This document shows positions 18,859 through 26,792 of a stretch of DNA of 43,681 nucleotides, piece by piece. The DNA lies in the NCBI GenBank assembly GCA_030751095.1, contig JASMGX010000003.1:7366-51046 (forward strand), written 5' to 3'. Both the position numbers and the translations under genes were made by a program. Source of the DNA: Pirellulales bacterium. GTDB taxonomy: Bacteria; Planctomycetota; Planctomycetia; Pirellulales; UBA7805. Position 1 is the first letter of the stretch, and each line of letters begins with the position of its first letter. The notes under the pieces were generated by a model that ran no database searches, was not told where the DNA came from, and saw only the letters and a program-made list of their open reading frames with translations.

Positions 18859-18887
18859 AATCTAAACAGATTGGTGTGCGATTGCAA
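18859..18887 (-). promoter_or_regulatory. Candidate sigma-70-type promoter for the HEAT-repeat gene
   Basis: On the minus strand TTGCAA (18882-18887) and TAGATT (18859-18864) are separated by 17 bp, each matching four or more consensus positions. The predicted start of transcription lies about 50 bp before the HEAT ATG. The prediction is by eye only. Confidence 0.3.
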
Positions 18888-19035
18888 TGATTCAAACCCA
18901 CATGTAGGGTATAAGGTGGTCGGTTTTTTCCATGGGCTGCCCTTGAGATTGGTCGCTTCCAGGCGCCGTTCTTTCGGGTCAGCCCCTGGCTGATTGAGAC
19001 AATAGCATAAGGCTCCAACAAAATAGGACTCAGCA

Positions 19036-19689
19036 ATGAAATGTGGAACGATTTTAGCGGTGGGTGTCGTTCTTTTGATGGCTGTGGATGCCAGGGCGCA
19101 GATGTGGGGCGTCGGGGGAGGCATGGGGTCTGATATGGGCTATCACGCATCCACCGTTGCTGAGGGTGAAGGGAACGCCATGTCTTCGGTAACCAGATCT
19201 AAGGGACAGTACCAACTGGATCAATCAAAGGCGCGGATCAATAACGCCCAAGCGCGTACCCTGGAAATCCAAAACCGGGTAGATTTGGCCAAGAGCTATT
19301 TTGAAGCCCGCAGTATCAATAAGCAGGCCCGCTTTGGTGATTATGCGGAAAAAAGAAAAAAGAATTTGGCCCGTTATGGGCAGGAGGATCTTCCCACTCG
19401 CCTGACGAGCACCGAATTGGACCCGGTGACCGGACAGATTACCTGGCCGATTGCGCTGGAAGCACCGACCTTTACACCTTATACCAAACCGATCGACGAA
19501 GCCTTTGTAAAACGAGCTGAAACAAAGGCCCGTTTTTCTTACGACACGTACCAGAACGTGACAAAAGATTGTAAGGACATAAACACCGAACTGAGATCAC
19601 AGGTCAATACAATCAATGCAGAGAATTGGACACAGGCCAAGAGTTTTGTCGATCGCCTGCGGCGGGAAATAAAAGCCGCCGCCAGTTGA
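19036..19689 (+). CDS. Secreted hypothetical protein (217 aa) with helical central region
   Basis: A short exported protein. The ATG at 19036 has AGGA 8 bp upstream and starts a clear signal peptide (MKCGTILAVGVVLLMAVDARA, cleavage near residue 21). A glycine/methionine-rich stretch follows (MWGVGGGMGSDMGYH). The central and C-terminal parts are hydrophilic and helical, with QLDQSKARINNAQARTLEIQ, a basic patch EKRKKN, and then a proline-containing segment resembling ITWPIALEAPTF. I do not recognise the family; proteins of this kind with an ITWP segment occur in planctomycetes as I recall, without known function. No catalytic residues stand out. It stands alone, divergent from the HEAT gene. 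Confidence 0.65.
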   Translation: MKCGTILAVGVVLLMAVDARAQMWGVGGGMGSDMGYHASTVAEGEGNAMSSVTRSKGQYQLDQSKARINNAQARTLEIQNRVDLAKSYFEARSINKQARFGDYAEKRKKNLARYGQEDLPTRLTSTELDPVTGQITWPIALEAPTFTPYTKPIDEAFVKRAETKARFSYDTYQNVTKDCKDINTELRSQVNTINAENWTQAKSFVDRLRREIKAAAS

Positions 19690-20026
19690 TCCCCGACGGG
19701 ATTGCGGTGGCCCGTTGTCTGTGTATGGGATCAGGTCGAACGATCGGCATCTTGGATCCGCTCCGGATCGGAAGCCCACTTTTCTTCTGCTTTTCTGCCA
19801 CTTTTCTACTGCGGCACCCCAGGACGTTAAAGCCCGAACGATCGCTACGAGCGTGCCGACCGGGACAACCACTAAAAGGATCGATCTGAACCTGTAATCG
19901 GGTTCTCAAATTCGACAAATTTTGCATTTCTACCGCAATATTTTGAGCTACCCTCTCGATGGTAGGATTTGCCGGTCACGGACGATGGGCAATTTGACTT
20001 GAGTTCATTGATTCTTTGGTGCTGCC
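19690..20026. other. 337-bp intergenic stretch without a recognisable gene
   Basis: Between the secreted hypothetical gene and the GAF gene. Short open frames exist on both strands but none has a good ribosome site or family-like composition. A 6-bp hairpin GATCCG-CTC-CGGATC near 19753-19767 is followed by a T-rich tract and might be a weak terminator for the upstream gene. Nothing else is visible. Confidence 0.5.
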
Positions 20027-20893
20027 GTGACCATTCAAAATTCTCAACAACTGAAAGTCTTTTCGGGACCAACCCACAGGTTGGCGAGGCGGGACCCATC
20101 GAGTGGCCCTGCGACGCTCGAGATGCTTTGCGGGGCCTTTGCGGCCGCGACCGGATATTCGCTCAAGTGGGTTGCTGACGTCGAGAAGAGCGGGCCGAGC
20201 GAAGATTCCGCACCCCAGGGCGACACAGCGGGATGGCCGGTAGCGGTGGAGACAGATCATGGAATGGCTTGTGGAGAACTCCAAATGGATGTTCGCGGGC
20301 GTGAGCCGAGTCTCCCGGATCAGACAGATGTTGTTGCGTTGGCCAGCCTGCTTGCCGGGCTAGTGAGCCAGTTGAGTGAGGCCCGGAGTGCACTCCGTAG
20401 CAGTACCGCAGAACTTGCCTCACAGGCAGCGACGAACGTCCAGATCAAACGCAGCGGTCCGTTGGGCGATCGCATCGAGTCGATGTTGAAGGGGGCTGTC
20501 ATGTCACTCGATTGTGCCGCTGCCGGCATGTATCTACTCGATGAGGAGACCACCGAACTACAACTGCGGGCAACCTGGGGACTCTCCCGAAACCGTCTGG
20601 CTTTAAGTCCACGGCCCCTTGAAGGAGCGAACGCCGATCTGGAAGCGATGTTGGGCCATGCCGTGGTACTCACGAGCAACGCCTTATTTGATTTGTGGAA
20701 TGTTCCCGAAGAAGATTTTGGAGCCGCAGTCTGTGTGCCTATCTCAACGGCATCGAGCGTGTTGGGAACGCTTTGGATTTTCGATCACGAGCCGCGTGAG
20801 TTTGAAGAGCGGGAAACGAATTTGCTCGAGATTCTCGCGGGCCACCTGTCGGTTGAATTGGAGCGGGAAACCCTCTTGCGACGGAATCGGTAA
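20027..20893 (+). CDS. GAF-domain protein
   Basis: Cytoplasmic 288-aa protein. The start is GTG 20027; there is no strong ribosome site, so the start is uncertain. The N-terminal part (about 30-110) may be a degenerate GAF/sensor-like module. The C-terminal half (about 140-285) is a GAF domain: helix GDRIESMLKGAVMSLDCAAAG, strand MYLLDEETTELQLRATWGL, then AVCVPISTASSVLGTLWIFD and the final helix TNLLEILAGHLSVELERE. GAF domains bind small molecules or mediate dimerisation in signalling. No kinase, cyclase, GGDEF or DNA-binding output domain is attached, so it may act through a partner, as in planctomycete one-domain sensors. No obvious partner lies beside it; tRNA-Leu follows 88 bp downstream. 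Confidence 0.7.
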   Translation: MTIQNSQQLKVFSGPTHRLARRDPSSGPATLEMLCGAFAAATGYSLKWVADVEKSGPSEDSAPQGDTAGWPVAVETDHGMACGELQMDVRGREPSLPDQTDVVALASLLAGLVSQLSEARSALRSSTAELASQAATNVQIKRSGPLGDRIESMLKGAVMSLDCAAAGMYLLDEETTELQLRATWGLSRNRLALSPRPLEGANADLEAMLGHAVVLTSNALFDLWNVPEEDFGAAVCVPISTASSVLGTLWIFDHEPREFEERETNLLEILAGHLSVELERETLLRRNR

Positions 20894-20981
20894 CAAACCC
20901 TGCCGACTTGACGCCTAGGCCCGGCGATCTTTAGACTCAAGGTTACTCTGAGCCGTTCGGAGTCTAGAATTGCCAAAAGCT

Positions 20982-21066
<85 letters not shown>

Positions 21067-21073
21067 TTGAAAT

Positions 21074-21134
21074 GTGATCTCGGAAAACTGGGTGATCTCG
21101 AAAAACCGTGTGATCTCGGAAAACCGTGTGATCT
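21074..21134 (+). repeat. Tandem 18-bp repeat array just after tRNA-Leu(GAG)
   Basis: Three 18-bp units (21074-21091, 21092-21109, 21110-21127) share GTGATCTCGGAAAACCGT with one to three differences. A partial fourth unit begins at 21128 (GTGATCT). The array starts 8 bp after the tRNA 3' end and lies in the leader of the DUF5993-like/DsbB pair. There are no unique spacers, so it is not a CRISPR. Confidence 0.85.
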
Positions 21135-21192
21135 TGACCGCATGCTCGATTAGCGTGAGGCAGAAACTCCCATACAAGGAGACAAGTGTGCC

Positions 21193-21351
21193 ATGATCGC
21201 CTCCGGAATTTTCTTCTGCCTGTTGTTCTTGCTGATTTCGACGCTCAGGCGTCATGCGTGGCTGTCGGTCATTTTCTTCTTCATGACGCTCGGGGCCATC
21301 ATCCTGCTGTTTCTGCACCACGCCACCGATTCGCTGCACCTGAATCTCTGA
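21193..21351 (+). CDS. 52-aa DUF5993-like membrane peptide beside DsbB
   Basis: A short gene opening with ATG 21193, with AAGGAG at 21176-21181 upstream. The 52-residue product is almost all membrane: a first helix (about residues 4-17, GIFFCLLFLLIS), a basic turn LRRHAW, and a second helix (about 24-41) ending FLHHATDSLHLNL. The two-helix layout and the HHATD-x-L-x-L-x-L ending match what I recall of the DUF5993 family, small proteins encoded next to disulfide bond formation protein B. The DsbB homologue begins 35 bp downstream on the same strand, which supports this. It is probably a partner or stabiliser of DsbB in the inner membrane; this role is inferred from context. Confidence 0.75.
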   Translation: MIASGIFFCLLFLLISTLRRHAWLSVIFFFMTLGAIILLFLHHATDSLHLNL

Positions 21352-21386
21352 GATGAGAACATACTCTCAACCGCCAGGAGTCGGTC

Positions 21387-22100
21387 ATGCCTGCACCCAA
21401 CGACCCACAAACTATGCAGACGGAACATCCGATCTGGAAAATATGGCCGAGGATTGAGTTTGTCATCCTGCACTTCTGCGTGTTTGCAATTTGTGCCGTT
21501 CTCCTCGGGGCACTGTGGGTTCAATTCGTTGCGGGTGAGTATCCCTGCCCGCTCTGTTTGCTACAGCGGATGGCTATGATCCTCACTGCCATCGGCTCAA
21601 TCTTCGTGATCACCCACGGCCATTACGCCCGCGTGCAGGGATTTTCAGTCATGGGCTTGGGATATGGGATATCGATCCTTTCCGCCCTGGTCGGGCTGAT
21701 GATCTCCACGCGACAGGTTCTTTTGCACATCGCGCCCGGGGATGCCGGCTATGGAAGCCCGGTCTTCGGTATGCATCTCTATACTTGGGCGGGGGTCGTA
21801 TTTTTAGTCGTGATACTGGTCAGTGGTATGATGTTGATCTTTGGTCGCACACCAATCCTCCATTCCCCCGAATATCACGAAGCAGAATCGGGGAACATTG
21901 CAAAAAATAAGTACGTCCGGCTCAGCTGGTATTCCTGGTGCACATTTTGGATTTTCGGCGCAATTATTTTCATCAACGCACTGGCCACCTTCGCCGAGTC
22001 GGGTTTTCACGCATTTCTTCCCGACAATCCGACGAGTTACCGGCTCTTTGATGAATGGGGAAATCCAGAAGCCACCGGCGACGATGTGGGTCCCTCTTAA
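21387..22100 (+). CDS. DsbB-family disulfide bond formation protein
   Basis: Inner-membrane quinone-linked oxidase family that re-oxidises DsbA-like thiol oxidants in the periplasm. The 237-aa product has an N-terminal helix (about 28-48) followed by the classic active-site segment EYPCPLCLLQRMAM (CXXC at about 56-59 and the quinone-site arginine after it). Three more helices follow; between helices 3 and 4 lies GDAGYGSPVFGMHLYTWA. That second periplasmic loop has no cysteine, whereas E. coli DsbB carries a second essential pair (Cys104/Cys130). A fifth hydrophobic segment with one cysteine (WYSWCTFWIFGAIIF) and a hydrophilic tail extend it beyond the usual ~170 aa. It follows the DUF5993-like peptide by 35 bp and probably forms an operon with it. 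Confidence 0.85.
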   Translation: MPAPNDPQTMQTEHPIWKIWPRIEFVILHFCVFAICAVLLGALWVQFVAGEYPCPLCLLQRMAMILTAIGSIFVITHGHYARVQGFSVMGLGYGISILSALVGLMISTRQVLLHIAPGDAGYGSPVFGMHLYTWAGVVFLVVILVSGMMLIFGRTPILHSPEYHEAESGNIAKNKYVRLSWYSWCTFWIFGAIIFINALATFAESGFHAFLPDNPTSYRLFDEWGNPEATGDDVGPS

Positions 22101-22103
22101 CGC

Positions 22104-22124
22104 GATCTTTTCCAGAAGATCTTT
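22104..22124. terminator. Weak hairpin between convergent dsbB and EEP genes
   Basis: GATCTT (22104-22109) and AAGATC (22116-22121) form a 6-bp stem with a 6-nt loop, followed by TTT. It lies in the 70-bp gap between two converging genes and could end transcription, though the stem is short. Confidence 0.3.
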
Positions 22125-22170
22125 AGTGGCTTGACCCCGGCAGGCAGTCAGTCACAGGCCAAACATGACG

Positions 22171-23535
22171 CTAGTCGATCCGGAAGCGGGCCACGACTGC
22201 GTTGTGATCTGAGCCAGTCTCGCTCGGACTGCCCGGAAAGATCTGATAAGAGCCTTTGACGTACTCCGCTGCCATAGCAGGGGAAGCGAGGATAAAGTCG
22301 ATCATCGATTGATAGGGTTCTAGGTTGTATGTAATCCTCTCGGCGGGTGGCACTTCATCGAAAAAAGTTTTTAATGCACCGCCTCCGGTTCCCACAATCG
22401 CTTTCATGCTCGGACTCTCAATGGTGTCATTAAAGTCACCGCAGAGGATGAACCGACGTTGCAGATCTTTTTTTAGAAAGCGGTCCAACAATTTGCGAAC
22501 CATGCGGGCTTCACCGAGCCGAATGACATCTCCCGACTCGCCACCATATTTGCTTTTCAGGTGCACCGCAAAAACATCAAACGGTTTGCCTTTTTCGGGT
22601 TCAATCCGAACTTGCAGGAAATCGCGCCGAAAATACATCGCCTCGCCATTGGCGTCCGGGAAAGTCAGGTGACGGTAGGAGGTAACCGGGCCGACCGGCA
22701 GCCTTGAAAGAACGGCAACGTCAATCCCGCGCTTGTCATTTCCCTCTGTCAGGACAACGTGCTGATAGCCAAGGTCTGAGAGCAGTGCCCGATTAAAATC
22801 GTTCAGGTAGCCGCGATTTTCCACTTCCTGTAAGACCAGCACATCGGCATCAATGTGGCGGATACTTTTGGCGAGCAGGTCAAGGTCTTCACGTAATTTG
22901 GCATTGGTGTCCTCATCCTTGTGGTAAGGATTGTCTATCGAGTCAAACAGGTTGAGCACGTTTAAAGTACAGATTTTTACAACATCTCCGATCTCTCTCA
23001 CCACCGGTTCTTTGGTCGTCAACTCAGAAAAGGCCGCATCGTCTGGAAGGACAACAACATCGGCACTCTTTTCAATGCGAATGTTGGGTTTGCCGCGGTA
23101 GCGATAAAGTTCACCGCGTATGCGAACGTTTTTCCCCTTGAATGTTTCTTCCGGGGGTGCGGAAAATTGCTCCGCGACATCGCGGCCGATAAAGCCAGTG
23201 ACGTCGTTGCGGCGACGACCAAAATTAAGAAAATGATGTCCGCTGGAACTTTTGCCGGTGTTCGCTACCTGTCCGACCAAAAACACTTTCTCACCGATAT
23301 GAAAAGGGGCATCCTGCCAGCGGATCGTCGGCCGCAATTCATTGCTGCTGATCGCCGGTGGATCAGCAGGCTCGGCAACGTCCGACTCGGGTTTGTCTTC
23401 ACTTTGCGTTGTGGCGATCTGGTCCGCCTCGGCTGTTAACGTCTCCCGGCCATCAACATGCTCCCGGCAGCCTACGGCGAGTAGAAGACACAACAACAGA
23501 CCAGGATACAATTCTTTCTGCAGCACTTTTCTCAT
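22171..23535 (-). CDS. Lipoprotein endonuclease/exonuclease/phosphatase (EEP) family protein with OB-like domain
   Basis: Exported EEP-fold hydrolase. I take ATG 23535 (454 aa); a TTG three codons earlier is also possible. The N-terminus is a lipoprotein signal ending LLLCLLLAVGC, so the protein is probably membrane-anchored. After a low-complexity linker comes an OB-like domain (about 70-165, FHIGEKVFLVGQVANTGK to RIRGELYRYRGKPNIRI). The EEP domain follows (about 185-454) with all the family marks: strand KICTLNVLNLFD, metal glutamate in LVLQEVENRGY, FAVHLKSKYGG, catalytic GDFNDT, SMIDFILASP and the final GSDHNAVVARF. Family members cleave DNA, RNA or phosphoesters; a secreted nuclease or phosphodiesterase is the best guess. 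Confidence 0.85.
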   Translation of the reverse strand: MRKVLQKELYPGLLLCLLLAVGCREHVDGRETLTAEADQIATTQSEDKPESDVAEPADPPAISSNELRPTIRWQDAPFHIGEKVFLVGQVANTGKSSSGHHFLNFGRRRNDVTGFIGRDVAEQFSAPPEETFKGKNVRIRGELYRYRGKPNIRIEKSADVVVLPDDAAFSELTTKEPVVREIGDVVKICTLNVLNLFDSIDNPYHKDEDTNAKLREDLDLLAKSIRHIDADVLVLQEVENRGYLNDFNRALLSDLGYQHVVLTEGNDKRGIDVAVLSRLPVGPVTSYRHLTFPDANGEAMYFRRDFLQVRIEPEKGKPFDVFAVHLKSKYGGESGDVIRLGEARMVRKLLDRFLKKDLQRRFILCGDFNDTIESPSMKAIVGTGGGALKTFFDEVPPAERITYNLEPYQSMIDFILASPAMAAEYVKGSYQIFPGSPSETGSDHNAVVARFRID

Positions 23536-23605
23536 TCCTCGCAAGGGTTACTTGCCCCCGTGTCCCAAAAATGAATGGGGCATTCGGTCTTCTTCGCCGG
23601 CCATT

Positions 23606-23989
23606 TTAGATCACAGCAAAACCGACGTCTGTAGGATCATCAGGATCACCATTATAGTTGATGGTTATTTCGGTGCCCTCTGTAATATCACAAATTGCAG
23701 TGAAAACCTTAATTTGGCCTCTCGCATCGTCGTAACGGGCGTTGGGATTGTAAGAGTGGTTGTAAAGCGATCCATAGCCCAATGCCAGTGCCACCGTCCG
23801 TTTTCCCCACGCAAATGTGTACTTTACAAAGGGAGAATCACCATCGGGCAGCCACATGCTCGATGTCGGGACGACGAGCACCGGTACGCGTTCAATAACG
23901 GTCCGCTCGGCGATAAAACAACTCGCAAATACGCCATAGCCCCTATTGGATGTTTTCTCGACATGGATCAGCGACGAATGCGAAAGCAT
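23606..23989 (-). CDS. SET-domain protein-lysine methyltransferase (127 aa)
   Basis: A minimal bacterial SET protein, almost exactly one SET domain. The visible marks are the N-terminal SET-N strand with GYGVFAS (SAM-binding GxG-like turn), the core GYGSLYNHSYNPNARY (the NHSxxPN motif that forms the SAM pocket pseudoknot) and EGTEITINYNGD near the end, containing the catalytic-site tyrosine (I-N-Y). No pre- or post-SET cysteines are present. Such proteins methylate lysine side chains using SAM. The start codon lies 6 bp after the stop of the dihydrolipoyl dehydrogenase gene, so the two are very likely co-translated from one message. The target is unknown. Confidence 0.85.
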   Translation of the reverse strand: MLSHSSLIHVEKTSNRGYGVFASCFIAERTVIERVPVLVVPTSSMWLPDGDSPFVKYTFAWGKRTVALALGYGSLYNHSYNPNARYDDARGQIKVFTAICDITEGTEITINYNGDPDDPTDVGFAVI

Positions 23990-23995
23990 AGTGCA

Positions 23996-25417
23996 TCATC
24001 GGCTCCGCTTGGGGCGATACACTTCGGTTGCCAGACCAAGTTGTACCTCGGCGGCAAAGGCAAGCGTTTCGCTCAAGGTCGGATGAGGATGGACCGATTC
24101 AGCCAGGTCGCGAACGGTCGCCCCCATTTCAATGGCGACCACCCCCTCGCCAATCAATTCACCAGCGCCGCACCCGACGATGCCGATTCCCAGGATCTGC
24201 TCTGAATCCGGTTCAACAACTATTTTTGTCAGGCCCGCAGTCGCCCCCACGGCCTGTGCCCGCCCGCTCGCTGCCCAGGGATATTGGGCCACTTCGTAGG
24301 CGACGCCGTCCCGCTTGGCCTCTTCTTCGGTGAGCCCCGCCCAAGCAATTTCCGGATCGGTGAAGACGACCGCCGGCATCGCACGTTTATCAAACTCAGC
24401 CGGCTGGCCCGCCACGACTTCCACGGCCACCTTGCCCTGATGGGACGCTTTGTGCGCGAGCATCGGTTCACCGGCAACATCGCCGATTGCCAGGATGGAG
24501 GGGTCGGCGGTCTGCTGTTGGTTGTTGATGAGCACAAATCCATCCTCATCGATTTGCACCCGGGTCTTCTCCAGTCCAATGCCCCGACTGTTGGGTTGCC
24601 GCCCGATCGCGAGAAGCACGCGGTCGAACCGTTCGGTGGCAGCCACGCTGCCGGACATTTCCACTTCAATCTGATCGCCCCGATCGACCAGGGCGATCAC
24701 CTCGGTTTTCAGGTGGATGTTTTCAAAAAGATTCTCCAGACGCTTTTGCACCGGTTTGACGAGGTCGCGATCGACACCCCCCAGCAGCTCATCGGTCAGT
24801 TCCACAACGGTGACGCGCGTTCCCAACTGGGCATAGATGGTACCCAACTCCAGGCCAATATAACCGCCGCCGACTACCAGCATCGTCTCGGGAATATCGG
24901 CCAACTCGAGCGCGGCGGTGGAGTCCATCACCCGATCGCTATCAAGTGCGAACGCCTCGGGGACTAGCGGCAAAGCCCCGGTCGCGAGGATCAACCGGTC
25001 GAAGCGGAGCAGGTCTCCCTCTTCGTAGGTTCCAGGATCTCCGCCACTGAGCCGGAGTGACTGAGAACTTTCCAGCATGCCATCGGCCTTGATGATGCGG
25101 ACCTTCCGTTTTTTTGCGAGTTGCGCAAGGCCGCCCGATAATGTGCCAATCACCTTTTCCTTACGGCCACGCATCTGATCGAGATCGATTTCAGCGTCGC
25201 CAAACCGGACGCCCCAGTCCGCGATTTGACGGCTTTCATCGATGACCTTAGCCACATGCAGCAGGGCTTTGGAAGGAATGCATCCGTGCGCGAGGCAGGC
25301 TCCGCCAAGCCGACCCTCACGATCGACGATCGTAACGTCCAAACCGAGATCGGCTGCCAAAAAAGCAGCCGCATATCCACCCGGGCCACCACCGAGCACT
25401 ACCAGTTGTCTCTGCAT
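23996..25417 (-). CDS. lpdA: Dihydrolipoyl dehydrogenase (E3)
   Basis: FAD enzyme that re-oxidises dihydrolipoamide and reduces NAD+, serving 2-oxoacid dehydrogenase and glycine cleavage complexes in the cytoplasm. The open frame extends to 25765, but ATG 25417 has GAGGAAA upstream and begins MQRQLVVLGGGPGGYAAAF, the expected FAD-binding strand, giving 473 aa, the normal length. The redox disulfide is GGACLAHGCIPSKALL (two Cys five apart). The NAD-binding motif is LVVGGGYIGLELG, the second FAD motif is ILAIGDVAG, and the C-terminal catalytic pair is HPHPTLSE. The codon context LAHG replaces the usual LNVG between the cysteines. It is followed after 6 bp by a SET-domain gene. No E1 or E2 gene is adjacent. 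Confidence 0.93.
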   Translation of the reverse strand: MQRQLVVLGGGPGGYAAAFLAADLGLDVTIVDREGRLGGACLAHGCIPSKALLHVAKVIDESRQIADWGVRFGDAEIDLDQMRGRKEKVIGTLSGGLAQLAKKRKVRIIKADGMLESSQSLRLSGGDPGTYEEGDLLRFDRLILATGALPLVPEAFALDSDRVMDSTAALELADIPETMLVVGGGYIGLELGTIYAQLGTRVTVVELTDELLGGVDRDLVKPVQKRLENLFENIHLKTEVIALVDRGDQIEVEMSGSVAATERFDRVLLAIGRQPNSRGIGLEKTRVQIDEDGFVLINNQQQTADPSILAIGDVAGEPMLAHKASHQGKVAVEVVAGQPAEFDKRAMPAVVFTDPEIAWAGLTEEEAKRDGVAYEVAQYPWAASGRAQAVGATAGLTKIVVEPDSEQILGIGIVGCGAGELIGEGVVAIEMGATVRDLAESVHPHPTLSETLAFAAEVQLGLATEVYRPKRSR

Positions 25418-25526
25418 CCCTGTTTCCTCTCGCGGCGCCGCAGCAGCGGCGAGGTTGTTAATAGAAAGGGCCATTCTTCCCCGACCTTTCCCTGAATGCA
25501 ACCGGTATCTCGAAACATCGGCGCCG

Positions 25527-26630
25527 CTAGGGCAAGCGGGCCGATTCCCGTTGCCCCGTATTGCCACAGCTTTGGCAGGTCGGCAGCAGACTGTGGCGGA
25601 TCTCGCCACACTGCGAGCACTTTTCATACAGCCCCGTTGAACAGGTGGGACAGGTATATGCGGTTTCATTTGCGGTTTGTTCGGCAGAAGAGGGGGCCAT
25701 TTTTTTGATTGTTCGACGGGTCCAGAAGCGGTACTTGAGCGGCCCGCGACGGATAGGATAGGCACAGATCGGGCAGAAAAAAAACTCGTAGGCTTCCCGG
25801 TACTGCCGCAACAACCAGTCTTTCTTCGGGAAGGCCATCATCCGCAGCAAGTAGACGAGAATCCGCACCACGATCGCCAGGGCGGTAAGAATCAGCACGT
25901 ACTTGAAATAGCGCGATGGGAAATGCTCGTGCATCACCACGGCCACCTTGAGCACCACGGCGATTCCAAAAGCATAGATCAGCGGTGTATAGGTGCCACC
26001 GCGGAATTTAAAAAAGAGAACCATCGTCACGAGCAACAGCGGCAGCAGCAGTGCAAGCTTGAACATTGCGATTTTAAATTCATGCTGATCCCACAGGCGA
26101 TAATATTGTTCCTTGATCGGTTTGCGCAACTTTTCAATTTCCGTCTCCAGAGCGCGCCCCCCATCCTCCAAATGGGTAAGCTCTTCGTTGAGTTGGACGA
26201 TGGCCTGATTCAATAACTGGTATTGTTTCTGGTTTGCCAGAAAACGCCGTTGGCTCTCGGCCAGCGCCTGCTTCTCCTCCGCAGAAGGTGTCACATTCTT
26301 CTGTAGGTTCAATCGCTGGAACTCGAGAAGCTGGTTCATGGTTTTCTGAGAGCTGCTTGTACTGTCGCGCAACAGTGTCTGCCGTTGGCTCTGTGCAGAT
26401 ATTTGCCGCTTGATCTCCGCCACCTGGTCCCCGAGCGACTTTTGTTTCTCTATCAGACCCGGATCGAGTAACTCCTTTTCAAATTTTTCGTAATTGGGTC
26501 CGGGCCAGCTACCGATATCGTTCACCACAAACCCGAGCAGCCAGAAACAGAGAATTCCCATGATCACACTGAACAACATGATCAGAAATCGATGTGTCCA
26601 GGGACCTTTGTTTTTGTGTTTTATGTTCAT
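25527..26630 (-). CDS. Membrane protein with coiled coil and C-terminal zinc ribbons
   Basis: A 367-aa inner-membrane protein. One N-terminal helix (about 16-37, FLIMLFSVIMGILCFWLLGFVV) is followed by a long charged coiled coil (about 50-180) rich in Gln, Glu, Lys and Leu. Three hydrophobic helices lie at about 188-262. The C-terminal cytoplasmic region holds cysteine pairs: CPIC (about 288), CPTC, CSQC and CQSC, which fit two or more zinc ribbons of the rubredoxin/DUF7577 kind. I recall similar planctomycete proteins carrying misleading labels such as serine endopeptidase; no protease motif is seen here. The gene is about 110 bp upstream of lpdA on the same strand, and the function is unknown. 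Confidence 0.7.
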   Translation of the reverse strand: MNIKHKNKGPWTHRFLIMLFSVIMGILCFWLLGFVVNDIGSWPGPNYEKFEKELLDPGLIEKQKSLGDQVAEIKRQISAQSQRQTLLRDSTSSSQKTMNQLLEFQRLNLQKNVTPSAEEKQALAESQRRFLANQKQYQLLNQAIVQLNEELTHLEDGGRALETEIEKLRKPIKEQYYRLWDQHEFKIAMFKLALLLPLLLVTMVLFFKFRGGTYTPLIYAFGIAVVLKVAVVMHEHFPSRYFKYVLILTALAIVVRILVYLLRMMAFPKKDWLLRQYREAYEFFFCPICAYPIRRGPLKYRFWTRRTIKKMAPSSAEQTANETAYTCPTCSTGLYEKCSQCGEIRHSLLPTCQSCGNTGQRESARLP

Positions 26631-26792
26631 TGCAGTTCACCTGTACAAGAAGGCGGTTGCAACGTGTGCGGGGCATGCTGGGGCAAGTTTGGTCTCCAAC
26701 TCAATCGCAAGTTTTCCCCGGCTGCTTTCATGGCACGCAACGCCCATCCTCTGCAGCGCGACAACGGCGCCAGAATCTTGCCCCTCCGTGGC

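Noticed and set aside
19597-19872. Minus-strand ORF starting VVPVGTLVAIV, resembling the edge of a lipoyl domain
   Set aside because: The rest of the frame has no lipoyl core, no ribosome site, and overlaps the 3' end of the secreted gene.
20027-20893. A histidine kinase or diguanylate cyclase
   Set aside because: Only GAF-like sequence is present; no H-box, ATPase or GGDEF motif.
21074-21134. Repeat array as a CRISPR
   Set aside because: Units are 18 bp, directly adjacent, with no spacers and no cas genes.
25418-25765. N-terminal extension of dihydrolipoyl dehydrogenase
   Set aside because: The extra 116 residues are Arg/Pro-rich, overlap the upstream gene, and a good ribosome site precedes ATG 25417.
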